Of a DNA stretch of 54,265 nucleotides, positions 45,602-53,684 are shown piece by piece (position 1 is the stretch's first letter; each line of letters begins with the position of its first letter). Origin of the DNA: an uncultured Eubacteriales bacterium (lineage in GTDB: Bacteria > Bacillota > Clostridia > Oscillospirales > Acutalibacteraceae). The notes beneath the pieces were generated by a model. The model had not been told where the DNA came from. It made no database searches and saw nothing but the letters and a program-made list of their open reading frames with translations. The stretch is from NCBI GenBank assembly GCA_958417225.1, contig CATZCM010000006.1, forward strand, positions 1-54,265. The letters run 5' to 3'. A program made the translations under genes and the position numbers.

Positions 45602-48535
45602 TTATTTTTTTAATTTCGTATATCTCAGCAAACAACCATTTTGATTTAAATTCTCCTTTACTTTTTCAAACGGCATTATTTTTATCATAGTGTCGTTTAT
45701 CTCAAACCACTTATCTCCTTCTTTAACATACGAAATATAATGTCCACTTAAACCACCAGGGTAGAAACCAATATAAGTAATTCCACCACTTAATTTATAA
45801 TCGTCCTCTTTAAAAGTAAACTCTTGTGGAATAACTCTTTCCGCAACACTTTGACCATGTGCCACACGTAACAGTACATCATCGCCAAGTTCAGCTATCC
45901 GAATCATTTGATCAACAAAACCTCTATCTAGGTAAGTTTGTAATTGACTTAAACTATCATTATCAATCACCCAAATAGGAGCAAAAGGTTTAGGTAAATC
46001 TTTAAATATAAATTTCACTCCAATTCTTAATTCTGAAGTATTTTCCTGTGTAGCACCACAAACTTTATAAATTAAATCTGAAATATCCTCCTGTGTACTA
46101 TCAGAACAAAATATAGCCATTCTCAATTTATCACTAATGTCAGTTATATCTGTACAACCGTATCTCATACTCTCAAATATTCTTTTTAAACAGTACTGAA
46201 TTAGATTTTCACTTTCTAACACCTCTGTCTCAAGTACACAATCTCTAAACTTTTTCAATCTATATAATTGCTGCATAACTGCATTTAAAAAACATTGATT
46301 CTTGGTATTCACAAGTCCACTTGGTCTACATACATCAAACTTATAAAAGCAATCTGATTGTTGTGTAGGTATTTTTTCTTCTAAACCTGAAGATTCCCGC
46401 ATTTTCTCCTCCACCGGTTGCGTGTTATCAATTAAAGAACTTATCGATATTCCATTTTTAGTTTTATTTGCTTGATTCGGCAGTGGTTCTACTATCAATA
46501 AATCTTCTTGTTTTTCCGTTTCATCTTTAGCTTTCTGGTCCAATCCACACAACATATGTGGTTGTATCACCACTTGATCAATATTTGAACAACCCGATCT
46601 ACTCAACTCAAAAGATTCCCACGTTTTCATCCCCATTGGTTGCGTGCCATTAATTAAAGAACTTATCGATATTCCATTTCTAGTTTTGCCTGCTTGATCC
46701 GATGGTAATTCTTCTATCAATAAATCTTCTTGTTCTTCTGTTTCATCTTGAGCTTCTTGGTTCAGTTCACTCAACATCTGTGGTCGTTGTTCCACTTGAT
46801 CAATATTTGGACAACTCGATCTACCCAACTCCAAAGGTCTTTGCGTTTGTGAATCCATTGATTGTGTGCTATTAATTAAAGAACTTATCGATATTCCATT
46901 TCTAGTTTTATCCGCTTGATTCGGCAGTGGTTCTACTATCAATAAATCTTCTTGTTCTTCTGTTTCATCTTGAGCTTCTTGGTTCAGTTCACTCAACATC
47001 TGTGGTCGTTGTTCCACTTGATCAATATTAGTACTACTCGATTTACCACCACTACCTGATTGCAAACACCTCTCCTCTTCAGAAAAATTGGCAAAAGGCT
47101 CTGCCGGAATTTCTCTGCCTTTTTTCGCATGTTGTTCTGCTCTATTACAAAAAGTTTGTTTTCTCCGACAATTTTTTGCCTCTTTTATTTGTTCTACTGT
47201 CGGCTCCGTTTCCAATAAATCTTCCAACGTCTTCGTCCTAGCCTGAATTTCCCATTTCCACCCACAATAAAAACCAACCTTTCGTATCGCTTGTCTAATG
47301 CTATAAAACTCTGCTCGCTCCCAACCATTCTTTTTTAGCCATATTACCGCATCAAACTCATTAGTAAAAGCTTTTATTTCTGAATCTCCTAATTTCATCA
47401 CAATCAATTTAATACTACTAAAAGTTTTTTTTGACGAACGATCTCTCGCCTCTTCTATTTGCTCTTGTGTAGGTTCAGCTCTCAAAAGTGTTTCCAATGC
47501 TTCTGACTTATCTTCAAATTCCCAATTCCATCCATAATACAAACCAGATCTTTGTATTGCTTGCCTAATTCTATAACCTCTTGCACACTCCCAACCGTTC
47601 TTTTTCAGCCATACTACCGCATCAAACTCATTAGTAAAAGCTTTTATTTCTATATTCCCTAATTTCATCACAATAAAATTAATACTATTAACAAAAGGTC
47701 TCTTTTTCGAACGATCTTTCGCCTCTTTTACTTGCTCTTCTGTAGGTTCAACTTCCAAAAGTTTTTCTAACGTTTCTGACTTATCTCGAATTTCCCATTC
47801 CCATCCACATGATAAACCTGATTTTCGTATGGCTTGGATAATATTAGAATACCCCACTAGTTCCCAACCATTCATTTGCAGCCATCTTTTAGCTTCTGAA
47901 TTACTAGCAAAGGTCTTTACTGGCTTACCATTCAAACTCATCACAAGTAATTCAGCACTGCTATCGAAACCTATTTCCCTTGATTTTCGTATATGACTTT
48001 TGGCCTCTTTTATCTGCTCCGGAGTCGGTTCAACTTCCAATAAGTCGTTTAATTTTTTTGTTCTAAATTTAACCTCCCATTTCCATCCATATGACCAATA
48101 TGATTTTCGCATAGCTTGGATAATATTAGAGCCAGTTACAAACTTCCAGCCATTATTTTGTAACCATTTCCTTGCTTCTAAAATACTATTAAAGGACTTT
48201 ACATCAGATACACCTAATTTCATCACAAGTATTTTATTTTTTTCAAATATTTGATGTTCACTTTGTTTGTCAGTACATCCGGTGTTTAATAACCTTCTTT
48301 TTTTTGTAGGAGTACCATCAATATCACTTGCATCTTTATCTAAACTAAAACTTTCCATATCAGAATCTACCATTTCAAAGTCTGCATCATCAGAACCATT
48401 ATCTGGACTTGCACTACTTGCATTTCTTCTTCGATCTGTCGTTCTTTTCTCTCCATCAACAGCACCCACTGGCAACACATTATTTAAAATCAGCAACAGC
48501 GTTAACATACAAGCTATAGGCTTATTTAAGCTCAT
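45602..48535 (-). CDS. Secreted effector: NLS-like patch, four DNA-binding-like modules, USP-type deubiquitinase domain
   Basis: Order (numbered from ATG 48535): signal peptide 1-26 (CMLTLLLILNNVLPVGA); acidic Ser/Asp stretch; basic patch PTKKRRL at 76-82; four ~90-residue modules (101-468), each with a LLVMKLG..VKTF strand, a SxxxAxxWLxxNGW helix, an IxxAIxKS helix and CGWxWEI; three acidic linker repeats (503-720); USP-like domain (735-977). The Cys box is GLVNTKNQCFLNAVMQQL with Cys748; the His box is GLSGHYISYVKEGDKWFEIN with His932, and Asn947/Asp948 fill the third position. The domain is about 240 residues, smaller than eukaryotic USPs. The ATG at 48535 is preferred over GTG 48541, because all three paralogues share an AAAAAGG-GA-TTGT leader with ATG at the same distance. 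Deubiquitinase activity and nuclear targeting are inferred. Confidence 0.8.
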   Translation of the reverse strand: MSLNKPIACMLTLLLILNNVLPVGAVDGEKRTTDRRRNASSASPDNGSDDADFEMVDSDMESFSLDKDASDIDGTPTKKRRLLNTGCTDKQSEHQIFEKNKILVMKLGVSDVKSFNSILEARKWLQNNGWKFVTGSNIIQAMRKSYWSYGWKWEVKFRTKKLNDLLEVEPTPEQIKEAKSHIRKSREIGFDSSAELLVMSLNGKPVKTFASNSEAKRWLQMNGWELVGYSNIIQAIRKSGLSCGWEWEIRDKSETLEKLLEVEPTEEQVKEAKDRSKKRPFVNSINFIVMKLGNIEIKAFTNEFDAVVWLKKNGWECARGYRIRQAIQRSGLYYGWNWEFEDKSEALETLLRAEPTQEQIEEARDRSSKKTFSSIKLIVMKLGDSEIKAFTNEFDAVIWLKKNGWERAEFYSIRQAIRKVGFYCGWKWEIQARTKTLEDLLETEPTVEQIKEAKNCRRKQTFCNRAEQHAKKGREIPAEPFANFSEEERCLQSGSGGKSSSTNIDQVEQRPQMLSELNQEAQDETEEQEDLLIVEPLPNQADKTRNGISISSLINSTQSMDSQTQRPLELGRSSCPNIDQVEQRPQMLSELNQEAQDETEEQEDLLIEELPSDQAGKTRNGISISSLINGTQPMGMKTWESFELSRSGCSNIDQVVIQPHMLCGLDQKAKDETEKQEDLLIVEPLPNQANKTKNGISISSLIDNTQPVEEKMRESSGLEEKIPTQQSDCFYKFDVCRPSGLVNTKNQCFLNAVMQQLYRLKKFRDCVLETEVLESENLIQYCLKRIFESMRYGCTDITDISDKLRMAIFCSDSTQEDISDLIYKVCGATQENTSELRIGVKFIFKDLPKPFAPIWVIDNDSLSQLQTYLDRGFVDQMIRIAELGDDVLLRVAHGQSVAERVIPQEFTFKEDDYKLSGGITYIGFYPGGLSGHYISYVKEGDKWFEINDTMIKIMPFEKVKENLNQNGCLLRYTKLKK
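46376..47029 (-). repeat. Three tandem linker repeats of about 74 codons
   Basis: Within the USP effector, units beginning NIDQVEQRPQMLSELNQEAQ recur three times (residues about 503, 577 and 651), each containing DETEEQEDLLI and NGISISSLI. Units 1 and 2 are nearly identical over the first 35 codons; unit 3 has diverged. Confidence 0.85.
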
Positions 48536-48569
48536 CCTCACAAGTCCCCTTTTTCACATGTTTTTTCAT

Positions 48570-48598
48570 AATATATAAGAATTAATCGCAACATCCAA
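48570..48598 (-). promoter_or_regulatory. Candidate promoter of the USP effector gene
   Basis: Minus-strand TTGGAT (48593-48598), 17 bases, TATATT (48570-48575). Weaker than the promoters of the 51777-53396 gene and the giant gene; a promoter further upstream is possible. Confidence 0.35.
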
Positions 48599-48740
48599 AT
48601 TTTTTATCATCTTAAATAAAATTATTATTTTTTATAAATATAACTTTTTATTTCTGCTATCAAAACATAATAGCCAATATCATCCCCGATTATTTAAACT
48701 TACTAAAATACGTCTATATTTAACTAATCACACACTAAAT

Positions 48741-49210
48741 TTAATTCACATTCTCTAACAATTTAGTTTCAATACATACCCCATTAAAATTCTTTAATAC
48801 AACTAATGTCTCTGTTTCATTTTAATTTTCCCGTTTTAGTTCACACAATAAATGTGACGATTGTCCTGCTTGGTCATACAAGGAAAATGCGATCATTTCA
48901 ATTCTGAGAACTTTTAAACTTCATCAGTTGTCGATTCCATACTATCAACTAAACAAGTCGTGTGTATTCCACTTTCTTCCCCCTCTACTTGATCTACGGT
49001 CGATTCTGATATCAACAATTCGCCTTGTCCATCTACTTCGTCTTGAATATCAAGTATCAATTTACTCAAAAAGTGCAATGTTAGACCAGCACTAAAACAA
49101 CTTGGTTGTCCGCCACTATTTGCTTGTTCTTCTTCGCTAAAAGTTTTTACTCTCGCTCCTTCACCTTACATCATACACAAGCCATTGTTATAATCTACAA
49201 TCGCCACTAC
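48741..49210 (-). pseudogene. Decayed 3' end (linker and USP remnant) of the six-module effector gene
   Basis: Directly after the TGA at 49211 the same reading frame continues, interrupted by a TAA (49166-49168), then runs open to 48914. It encodes FSEEEQANSGG, then LSKLILDIQDEVDGQGELLI, then ESGIHTTCLVDSMEST. This aligns with the linker of the USP effector (FSEEERCLQSGSGG, then LSELNQEAQDETEEQEDLLI, then RNGISISSLINSTQS). Further on, at 48741-48818, ETLVVLKNFNGVCIETKLL matches the post-Cys-box segment LYRLKKFRDCVLETEVL of the USP domain. The gene once encoded the full effector and has lost its enzymatic end. Confidence 0.8.
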
Positions 49211-51214
49211 TCATTTTATCGTTGGATTAGCTTCCAACAACAAGTTCTCCAGCATCTTCGTTCTAGGCTGAATTCCCCATGTATAACCACATATCATACT
49301 TTTTTCGGCTATTGCTTTTTCAATATCACTATCACATATATTATTACAGCCTTTCAATTTTAGCCATTTCACAGCTTTAGAAATCTCAGTAAAAGTTTTC
49401 AATGTATTTTTTTCATCTTTCATCACAAGTAATTCATTTTCATTAAGCACTAATTTTCCTCGTACATACCTTTTAGCCATTTTTATCAATTCTACATCTG
49501 GTTCAATTTCTAATAGCACTTCTAAATCTTTTGTTCTTTTTTGGATTTCCCAATTCCAACCACACGACAAACAACCTACATTTATTGCTCGTGTAACAGA
49601 TTTATAGTTCCAACCCCATTTGTTCAACCACTTATTAGCATCTTCCATACTAGCAAAAGTTTTTACTAATTTTCCGTGAAATTTCATTACTATTAATTCA
49701 TCACTATCAATCATAATACCTACTTGTGAACTATTTCTCGCTCTTTTAATCTGCTTTGGAGTAGGTATAGCGCCTAATAAAAGTTCTAAATCTGCTCTTC
49801 TATCTTGAATCTCCCAATTCCAACCACACAACAACCTTTGTTTTTGTATTGCTATATTAATTTCTAAACAGCTTACTAACATTCCAATATTTGATTCTAA
49901 CCATTTTGCCGCATTTGATATGTTAACAAAAGTTTTTATTGGTTTTCCTTCAATTTTCATCACTAGTAACTTAGTTTCATCAACTTCACAATTTTTCTTT
50001 GCTTCCATTATTTGTTCTTCTGTTGGTTTAACTTCCAATAGTTTTTCTAGTGATTCTGTTTTATTCTGAATTTTCCATTTCCATCCACATAATAAACATG
50101 ATTTTTGTACCGCTCTTTTGACACTATGACTATCTGAAAAGTTTTTCCATCCATTCTCTTCTAACCAGTATACTGCACTTTGAAAACTAGTAAAAGTTTT
50201 TACTGAATTCTCCCCCAAACTCATCACAAGCAATTTAGTACTGTCAACTGAGAGGGAGCTTTTTCGAACATAATTTCTGGCCATCTCTATTTGCTCTGAT
50301 GTTGGTTCAGCATTCAATAAATTTTCTAACACCGTTGTTCTAGGCTGAACTTCCCACTTCCAACCACATGAAAACCACCCTCCATATATTGCATGCCTAA
50401 TATCTGAATCATTTCTACATTTCCAACCATGTACCCGCAACCATTCAGCTGCGGCCGTCATCTTTTCAAAAGTTTTTACTGCTGTTTCTTCACTTCTCAT
50501 CACAATCAATTCACCACTACCCACTGTGCGAACGCGCTTCTTGCTGTAATTTTTTACTAGTTCTAATTGTCTTCGTTTCGGTTCACTCCTTAATAAATTT
50601 TCTAACTCTTCTGTTTTATCTTGAAATTCCCACATACAACCACACAGCAACTCTTTCTTACATATTGCACTTTCAATACCACTAACACTAGTTAGAAATC
50701 TCCAATCACTGTCTTGTAGCCATTCCACTGCACTTAACACATTAATAAAAGTCTTCACAGGCCTATCTTCAAATTTCATCACAAGCATCTTAGTCCCATC
50801 AAATTGGCATTTTTCACTTTGTTCCTCGGTTTGTACACTACTCGATAACCTTACCTTCTTTGCGGGTATGCCTTCAACATCACTTGCATTTTTATCTGAA
50901 TTAGAACTATCCGCATCTTCTTCCGCTGCCTCGCAACTCATACAATCACTACCTTTTTCATGCATCTGATCAGTTTGTACACTACTCGATAACCTTACCT
51001 TCTTTGCGGGTATGCCTTCAACATCACTTGCATTTTTATCTGAACTAGAACTATCCGCATCTTCTTCTGTTTCCTCGCAGCTCATACAATCACTACCTTT
51101 TTTATGCATCTGATCAATCAACCTATCTTTTTCGATAATAGCTACTACTGGTAACACATTATTTAATACCATAAACAACGTTAGCATAGCAACTATAACC
51201 TTATTTAATCTCAT
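49211..51214 (-). CDS. Secreted effector-family protein with six tandem modules, USP domain lost
   Basis: Signal peptide 1-26 (LTLFMVLNNVLPVVA), then a duplicated 48-residue acidic segment, each copy ending in the basic patch PAKKVRL (69-75 and 117-123), which resembles the c-Myc-type NLS PAAKRVKLD. Six modules of the family follow (about 140-667), for example TKMLVMKF..VKTF, CGWKWEVQPRT, CGWNWEIQDR. The protein stops at a TGA inside what was the linker; the rest is decayed (48741-49210). It could still act as a module-only protein or be on the way to loss. AAAAAGGAGATTTGTTAAAATG is the shared leader. A small hairpin CTGAATTT/AAATTCAG lies in the 5' leader (51251-51275). Confidence 0.8.
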   Translation of the reverse strand: MRLNKVIVAMLTLFMVLNNVLPVVAIIEKDRLIDQMHKKGSDCMSCEETEEDADSSSSDKNASDVEGIPAKKVRLSSSVQTDQMHEKGSDCMSCEAAEEDADSSNSDKNASDVEGIPAKKVRLSSSVQTEEQSEKCQFDGTKMLVMKFEDRPVKTFINVLSAVEWLQDSDWRFLTSVSGIESAICKKELLCGCMWEFQDKTEELENLLRSEPKRRQLELVKNYSKKRVRTVGSGELIVMRSEETAVKTFEKMTAAAEWLRVHGWKCRNDSDIRHAIYGGWFSCGWKWEVQPRTTVLENLLNAEPTSEQIEMARNYVRKSSLSVDSTKLLVMSLGENSVKTFTSFQSAVYWLEENGWKNFSDSHSVKRAVQKSCLLCGWKWKIQNKTESLEKLLEVKPTEEQIMEAKKNCEVDETKLLVMKIEGKPIKTFVNISNAAKWLESNIGMLVSCLEINIAIQKQRLLCGWNWEIQDRRADLELLLGAIPTPKQIKRARNSSQVGIMIDSDELIVMKFHGKLVKTFASMEDANKWLNKWGWNYKSVTRAINVGCLSCGWNWEIQKRTKDLEVLLEIEPDVELIKMAKRYVRGKLVLNENELLVMKDEKNTLKTFTEISKAVKWLKLKGCNNICDSDIEKAIAEKSMICGYTWGIQPRTKMLENLLLEANPTIK
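50830..51117 (-). repeat. Tandem duplication of the 144-nt acidic/NLS-like segment
   Basis: Units 50830-50973 and 50974-51117 are nearly identical and each encodes 48 residues including KGSDCMSCE, DKNASDVEGIPAKKVRLSSS. In-frame, so the protein gains a second basic patch. Confidence 0.85.
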
Positions 51215-51285
51215 TTTAACAAATCTCCTTTTTATTCATCGTTTTAACTTCTGAATTTATAATAAAAAAATTCAGAAAACTGCCT

Positions 51286-51314
51286 ATAGTAATATATTTT
51301 ATGATCAATTACAA
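51286..51314 (-). promoter_or_regulatory. Candidate promoter of the six-module effector gene
   Basis: Minus-strand TTGTAA (51309-51314), 17 bases, TACTAT (51286-51291), about 70 nt before the start codon. Confidence 0.4.
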
Positions 51315-51542
51315 TAAATATCATTTTACATTTTCTAAAGAACATATTATTAAATCACATAAAAAAATACCAAAATAAATAAACTTACCACTTAATCATA
51401 TAAAAACAAATCTTTTTTCACAACATCTAAACCCATAAAAAATATACATAACACACTTAATAAGTTCAGTTATTTGATTAATACATCCTAAAATTGTCAT
51501 TAGTTGCTATTCTTGTTTTTCGAAAGATACGTTGCTGTCTCT

Positions 51543-51690
51543 TTACTGTAATTTAAATATTCCTGTTTCGAAGCTAATCATATAAATTTTCTTATACAAA
51601 TCATCATAAAATTCCAAATTTTCAACGTTTACATAACCAAAAATGAAACACAAATGTAATCCATTCTCATTTGTCCTTTGCTGATATCAG
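51543..51690 (-). pseudogene. Possible USP-domain remnant behind the four-module effector gene
   Basis: A short open frame on the minus strand encodes NVENLEFYDDLYKKIYMIS. The stretch ENLEFYDDLYKKIY resembles ENLIQYCLKRIF of the USP domain in the 45602-48535 protein. The match is only about 14 residues, so this is tentative; its position, just behind a family member that lacks the domain, supports it. The rest of 51215-51776 holds a promoter, a small hairpin and AT-rich sequence. Confidence 0.4.
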
Positions 51691-51776
51691 CAACTTCATA
51701 TCAACTACAGTTTTTCTAAAACTCGTCTCACAATTGTATCAAAATCCTCAAAACCACTCTGTTTCTGTAAATCCTA

Positions 51777-53396
51777 TTAATAACAAAAATCCAGAAAAGG
51801 ATCCTCAAAGTAACGCATTTCTACATCCTTTTCAGCATCGCATAATAACATATCGCCTAGTGAATCCATACCACAAATTGCAGCAGTTTCACTACAAATT
51901 TTTACATCTTCAATAGGCTCTGTCCTTACAACTGTATTACGTGTACACGGCAAAGTACCTACAGGCAATTCACTAGCAATTAAGCTATCATCCTCAAAAC
52001 TTACATCTTCACTTTTAGTTTTTAACTCTGGACTTTTCATCACCTGAAGCTGTTTAGCATCTGGTTCAGTCTTCAGTAAATCTTCTAACATTTTTATTTT
52101 AGGTTGAAATTCCCACTTGCAACCACATGTTATTTGCTGTTTGCGTATTGCTCGTTCAATTTTAGGAGTTTTCCAACCATGCGTACACAACCATTTCTCT
52201 GCTTCCGACACATTAGTAAAAGTTTTTACTGCCTCTTCTCCCAATTTCATCACTAACAGCTCATCACTACCAATAGAAAACTTCTTGCGTGTGTGACTTT
52301 TGGCCTCTCTTATTTGTTCTGGGGACGGTTCAGCCTTCAACAGCTTCATCAACACTTCTGATTTATCTTGAACTTCCCATTTCCATCCATAAGTCAAACT
52401 TGATTTTCGTAGTGCTTGTTTAACATTATAAGTCGAAACTTGTTCCCAACCATTATTTTCTAACCATACTCTTGCACTAGATACACTAGTAAAAGTTTTT
52501 ACTACCTTTTCTCCAAATTTCATTACTAGCAGCTTGTCCCTACCAATAGAAATTTTCGTTCGTGTATGAATTTGGGCCTCTTTTATTTGTTCTGGAGACG
52601 GTTCAGTTTTCAATAGTTTTGTCAACTTTTCTGATTTATCTCGAACTTCCCATCTCCATCCGTAAGACAAACCTGATTTTTGTAGCGCTCGTTTAACATT
52701 ATAAGTCGAAACTTGTTCCCAACCATTATTTTCTAACCATACTCTTGCACTAGATACACTAGTAAAAGTTTTTACTACCTTTTCTCCAAATTTCATTACT
52801 AGCAGCTTGTCCCTACCAATAGAAATTTTCGTTCGTGTATGAATTTGGGCCTCTTTTATTTGTTCTGGAGACGGTTCAGTTTTCAATAGTTTTGTCAACT
52901 TTTCTGATTTATCTCGAACTTCCCATCTCCATCCGTAAGACAAACCTGATTTTTGTAGCGCTCGTTTAACATTATAAACCCATACTTGCTCCCAACCATT
53001 ATTTTTTAACCACACTCCTGCATCAAAAATGCTAGTAAAAGTTTTAACTGGTACATCTCCCAACTTCATCACAATTATCTTAGTTTCATCAAATACCTGA
53101 TAAACACTTTTTCTCTTAGTTTGTCTACTGCTAAACAACCTTCTTCTTTTTGTAGGTATCCTTGAATTTTTACCTGAACTAAAACTATCAATATCAGCAT
53201 CAAATTCATCTTCCATTTCAGACTCTACATAATCACTATCTTTTGAATCATCTAAACTATCATCTGACCTTACATCGCTTTCGCTGTTTCTTTGATAAAT
53301 CGTTCTTTTCTTACCATCAACAGCACTCACTGGCAACACATTATTTAACATTAACAGCACCGTTAACACACTAACTATAGTCTTATTAAAAATCAT
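51777..53396 (-). CDS. Secreted effector-family protein with four tandem modules, no USP domain
   Basis: Signal peptide 1-26 (VLTVLLMLNNVLPVSAVDG), acidic stretch (DDSLDDSKDSDYVESEMEDE), basic patch PTKRRRL at 81-87 plus TKRKS at 93-97 (bipartite-like), then four modules at about 104-194, 195-285, 286-376 and 377-452. Modules 2 and 3 derive from a perfect 273-bp tandem duplication. After the last module a unique acidic tail (EDVSFEDDSLIASE to the end) replaces the linker and USP domain. It has the best promoter of the family, TTGACA-17-TATACT. Module function is unproven; the fold resembles NUMOD1/IENR1 DNA-binding repeats by eye. Confidence 0.82.
   Translation of the reverse strand: MIFNKTIVSVLTVLLMLNNVLPVSAVDGKKRTIYQRNSESDVRSDDSLDDSKDSDYVESEMEDEFDADIDSFSSGKNSRIPTKRRRLFSSRQTKRKSVYQVFDETKIIVMKLGDVPVKTFTSIFDAGVWLKNNGWEQVWVYNVKRALQKSGLSYGWRWEVRDKSEKLTKLLKTEPSPEQIKEAQIHTRTKISIGRDKLLVMKFGEKVVKTFTSVSSARVWLENNGWEQVSTYNVKRALQKSGLSYGWRWEVRDKSEKLTKLLKTEPSPEQIKEAQIHTRTKISIGRDKLLVMKFGEKVVKTFTSVSSARVWLENNGWEQVSTYNVKQALRKSSLTYGWKWEVQDKSEVLMKLLKAEPSPEQIREAKSHTRKKFSIGSDELLVMKLGEEAVKTFTNVSEAEKWLCTHGWKTPKIERAIRKQQITCGCKWEFQPKIKMLEDLLKTEPDAKQLQVMKSPELKTKSEDVSFEDDSLIASELPVGTLPCTRNTVVRTEPIEDVKICSETAAICGMDSLGDMLLCDAEKDVEMRYFEDPFLDFCY
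52428..52973 (-). repeat. Perfect 273-bp tandem duplication of one module
   Basis: 52428-52700 and 52701-52973 are identical base for base by direct reading. 273 bp is 91 codons, exactly one module period, so the frame is kept. The flanking modules have clearly diverged, so this copy event is recent or homogenised. Confidence 0.95.
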
Positions 53397-53527
53397 CTTA
53401 ACAAATCCCCTTTTTGTTTTTTACATAACGATTAGTTGCACTTTTTTCCACCTTAAATAAAAGTATTATTTTCCAGCAAACCATACTGCTTCGCAAATTT
53501 ATATCCTAAAAATCTTCTTACTTATTA

Positions 53528-53556
53528 AGTATATCATATTGTCAAGGCTATGTCAA
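53528..53556 (-). promoter_or_regulatory. Promoter of the four-module effector gene
   Basis: Minus-strand TTGACA (53551-53556), 17 bases, TATACT (53528-53533), close to sigma-A consensus. It gives a leader of about 125 nt. Confidence 0.75.
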
Positions 53557-53684
53557 TCTCTTGTTTGTTACAAATCATTTACACAAATAATAAATATCGG
53601 TATATTTAGGAATCCGGGATTAATATGTACTCAAATAAATTTTAAAACTAGCTACAACACTTAACGATTTTCTTATACAAGATA

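Noticed and set aside
48570..48700. USP His-box remnant (frame reading GDDIGYYVLIAEIK on the minus strand)
   Set aside because: Very short match in what is probably the promoter region of the next gene; not convincing.
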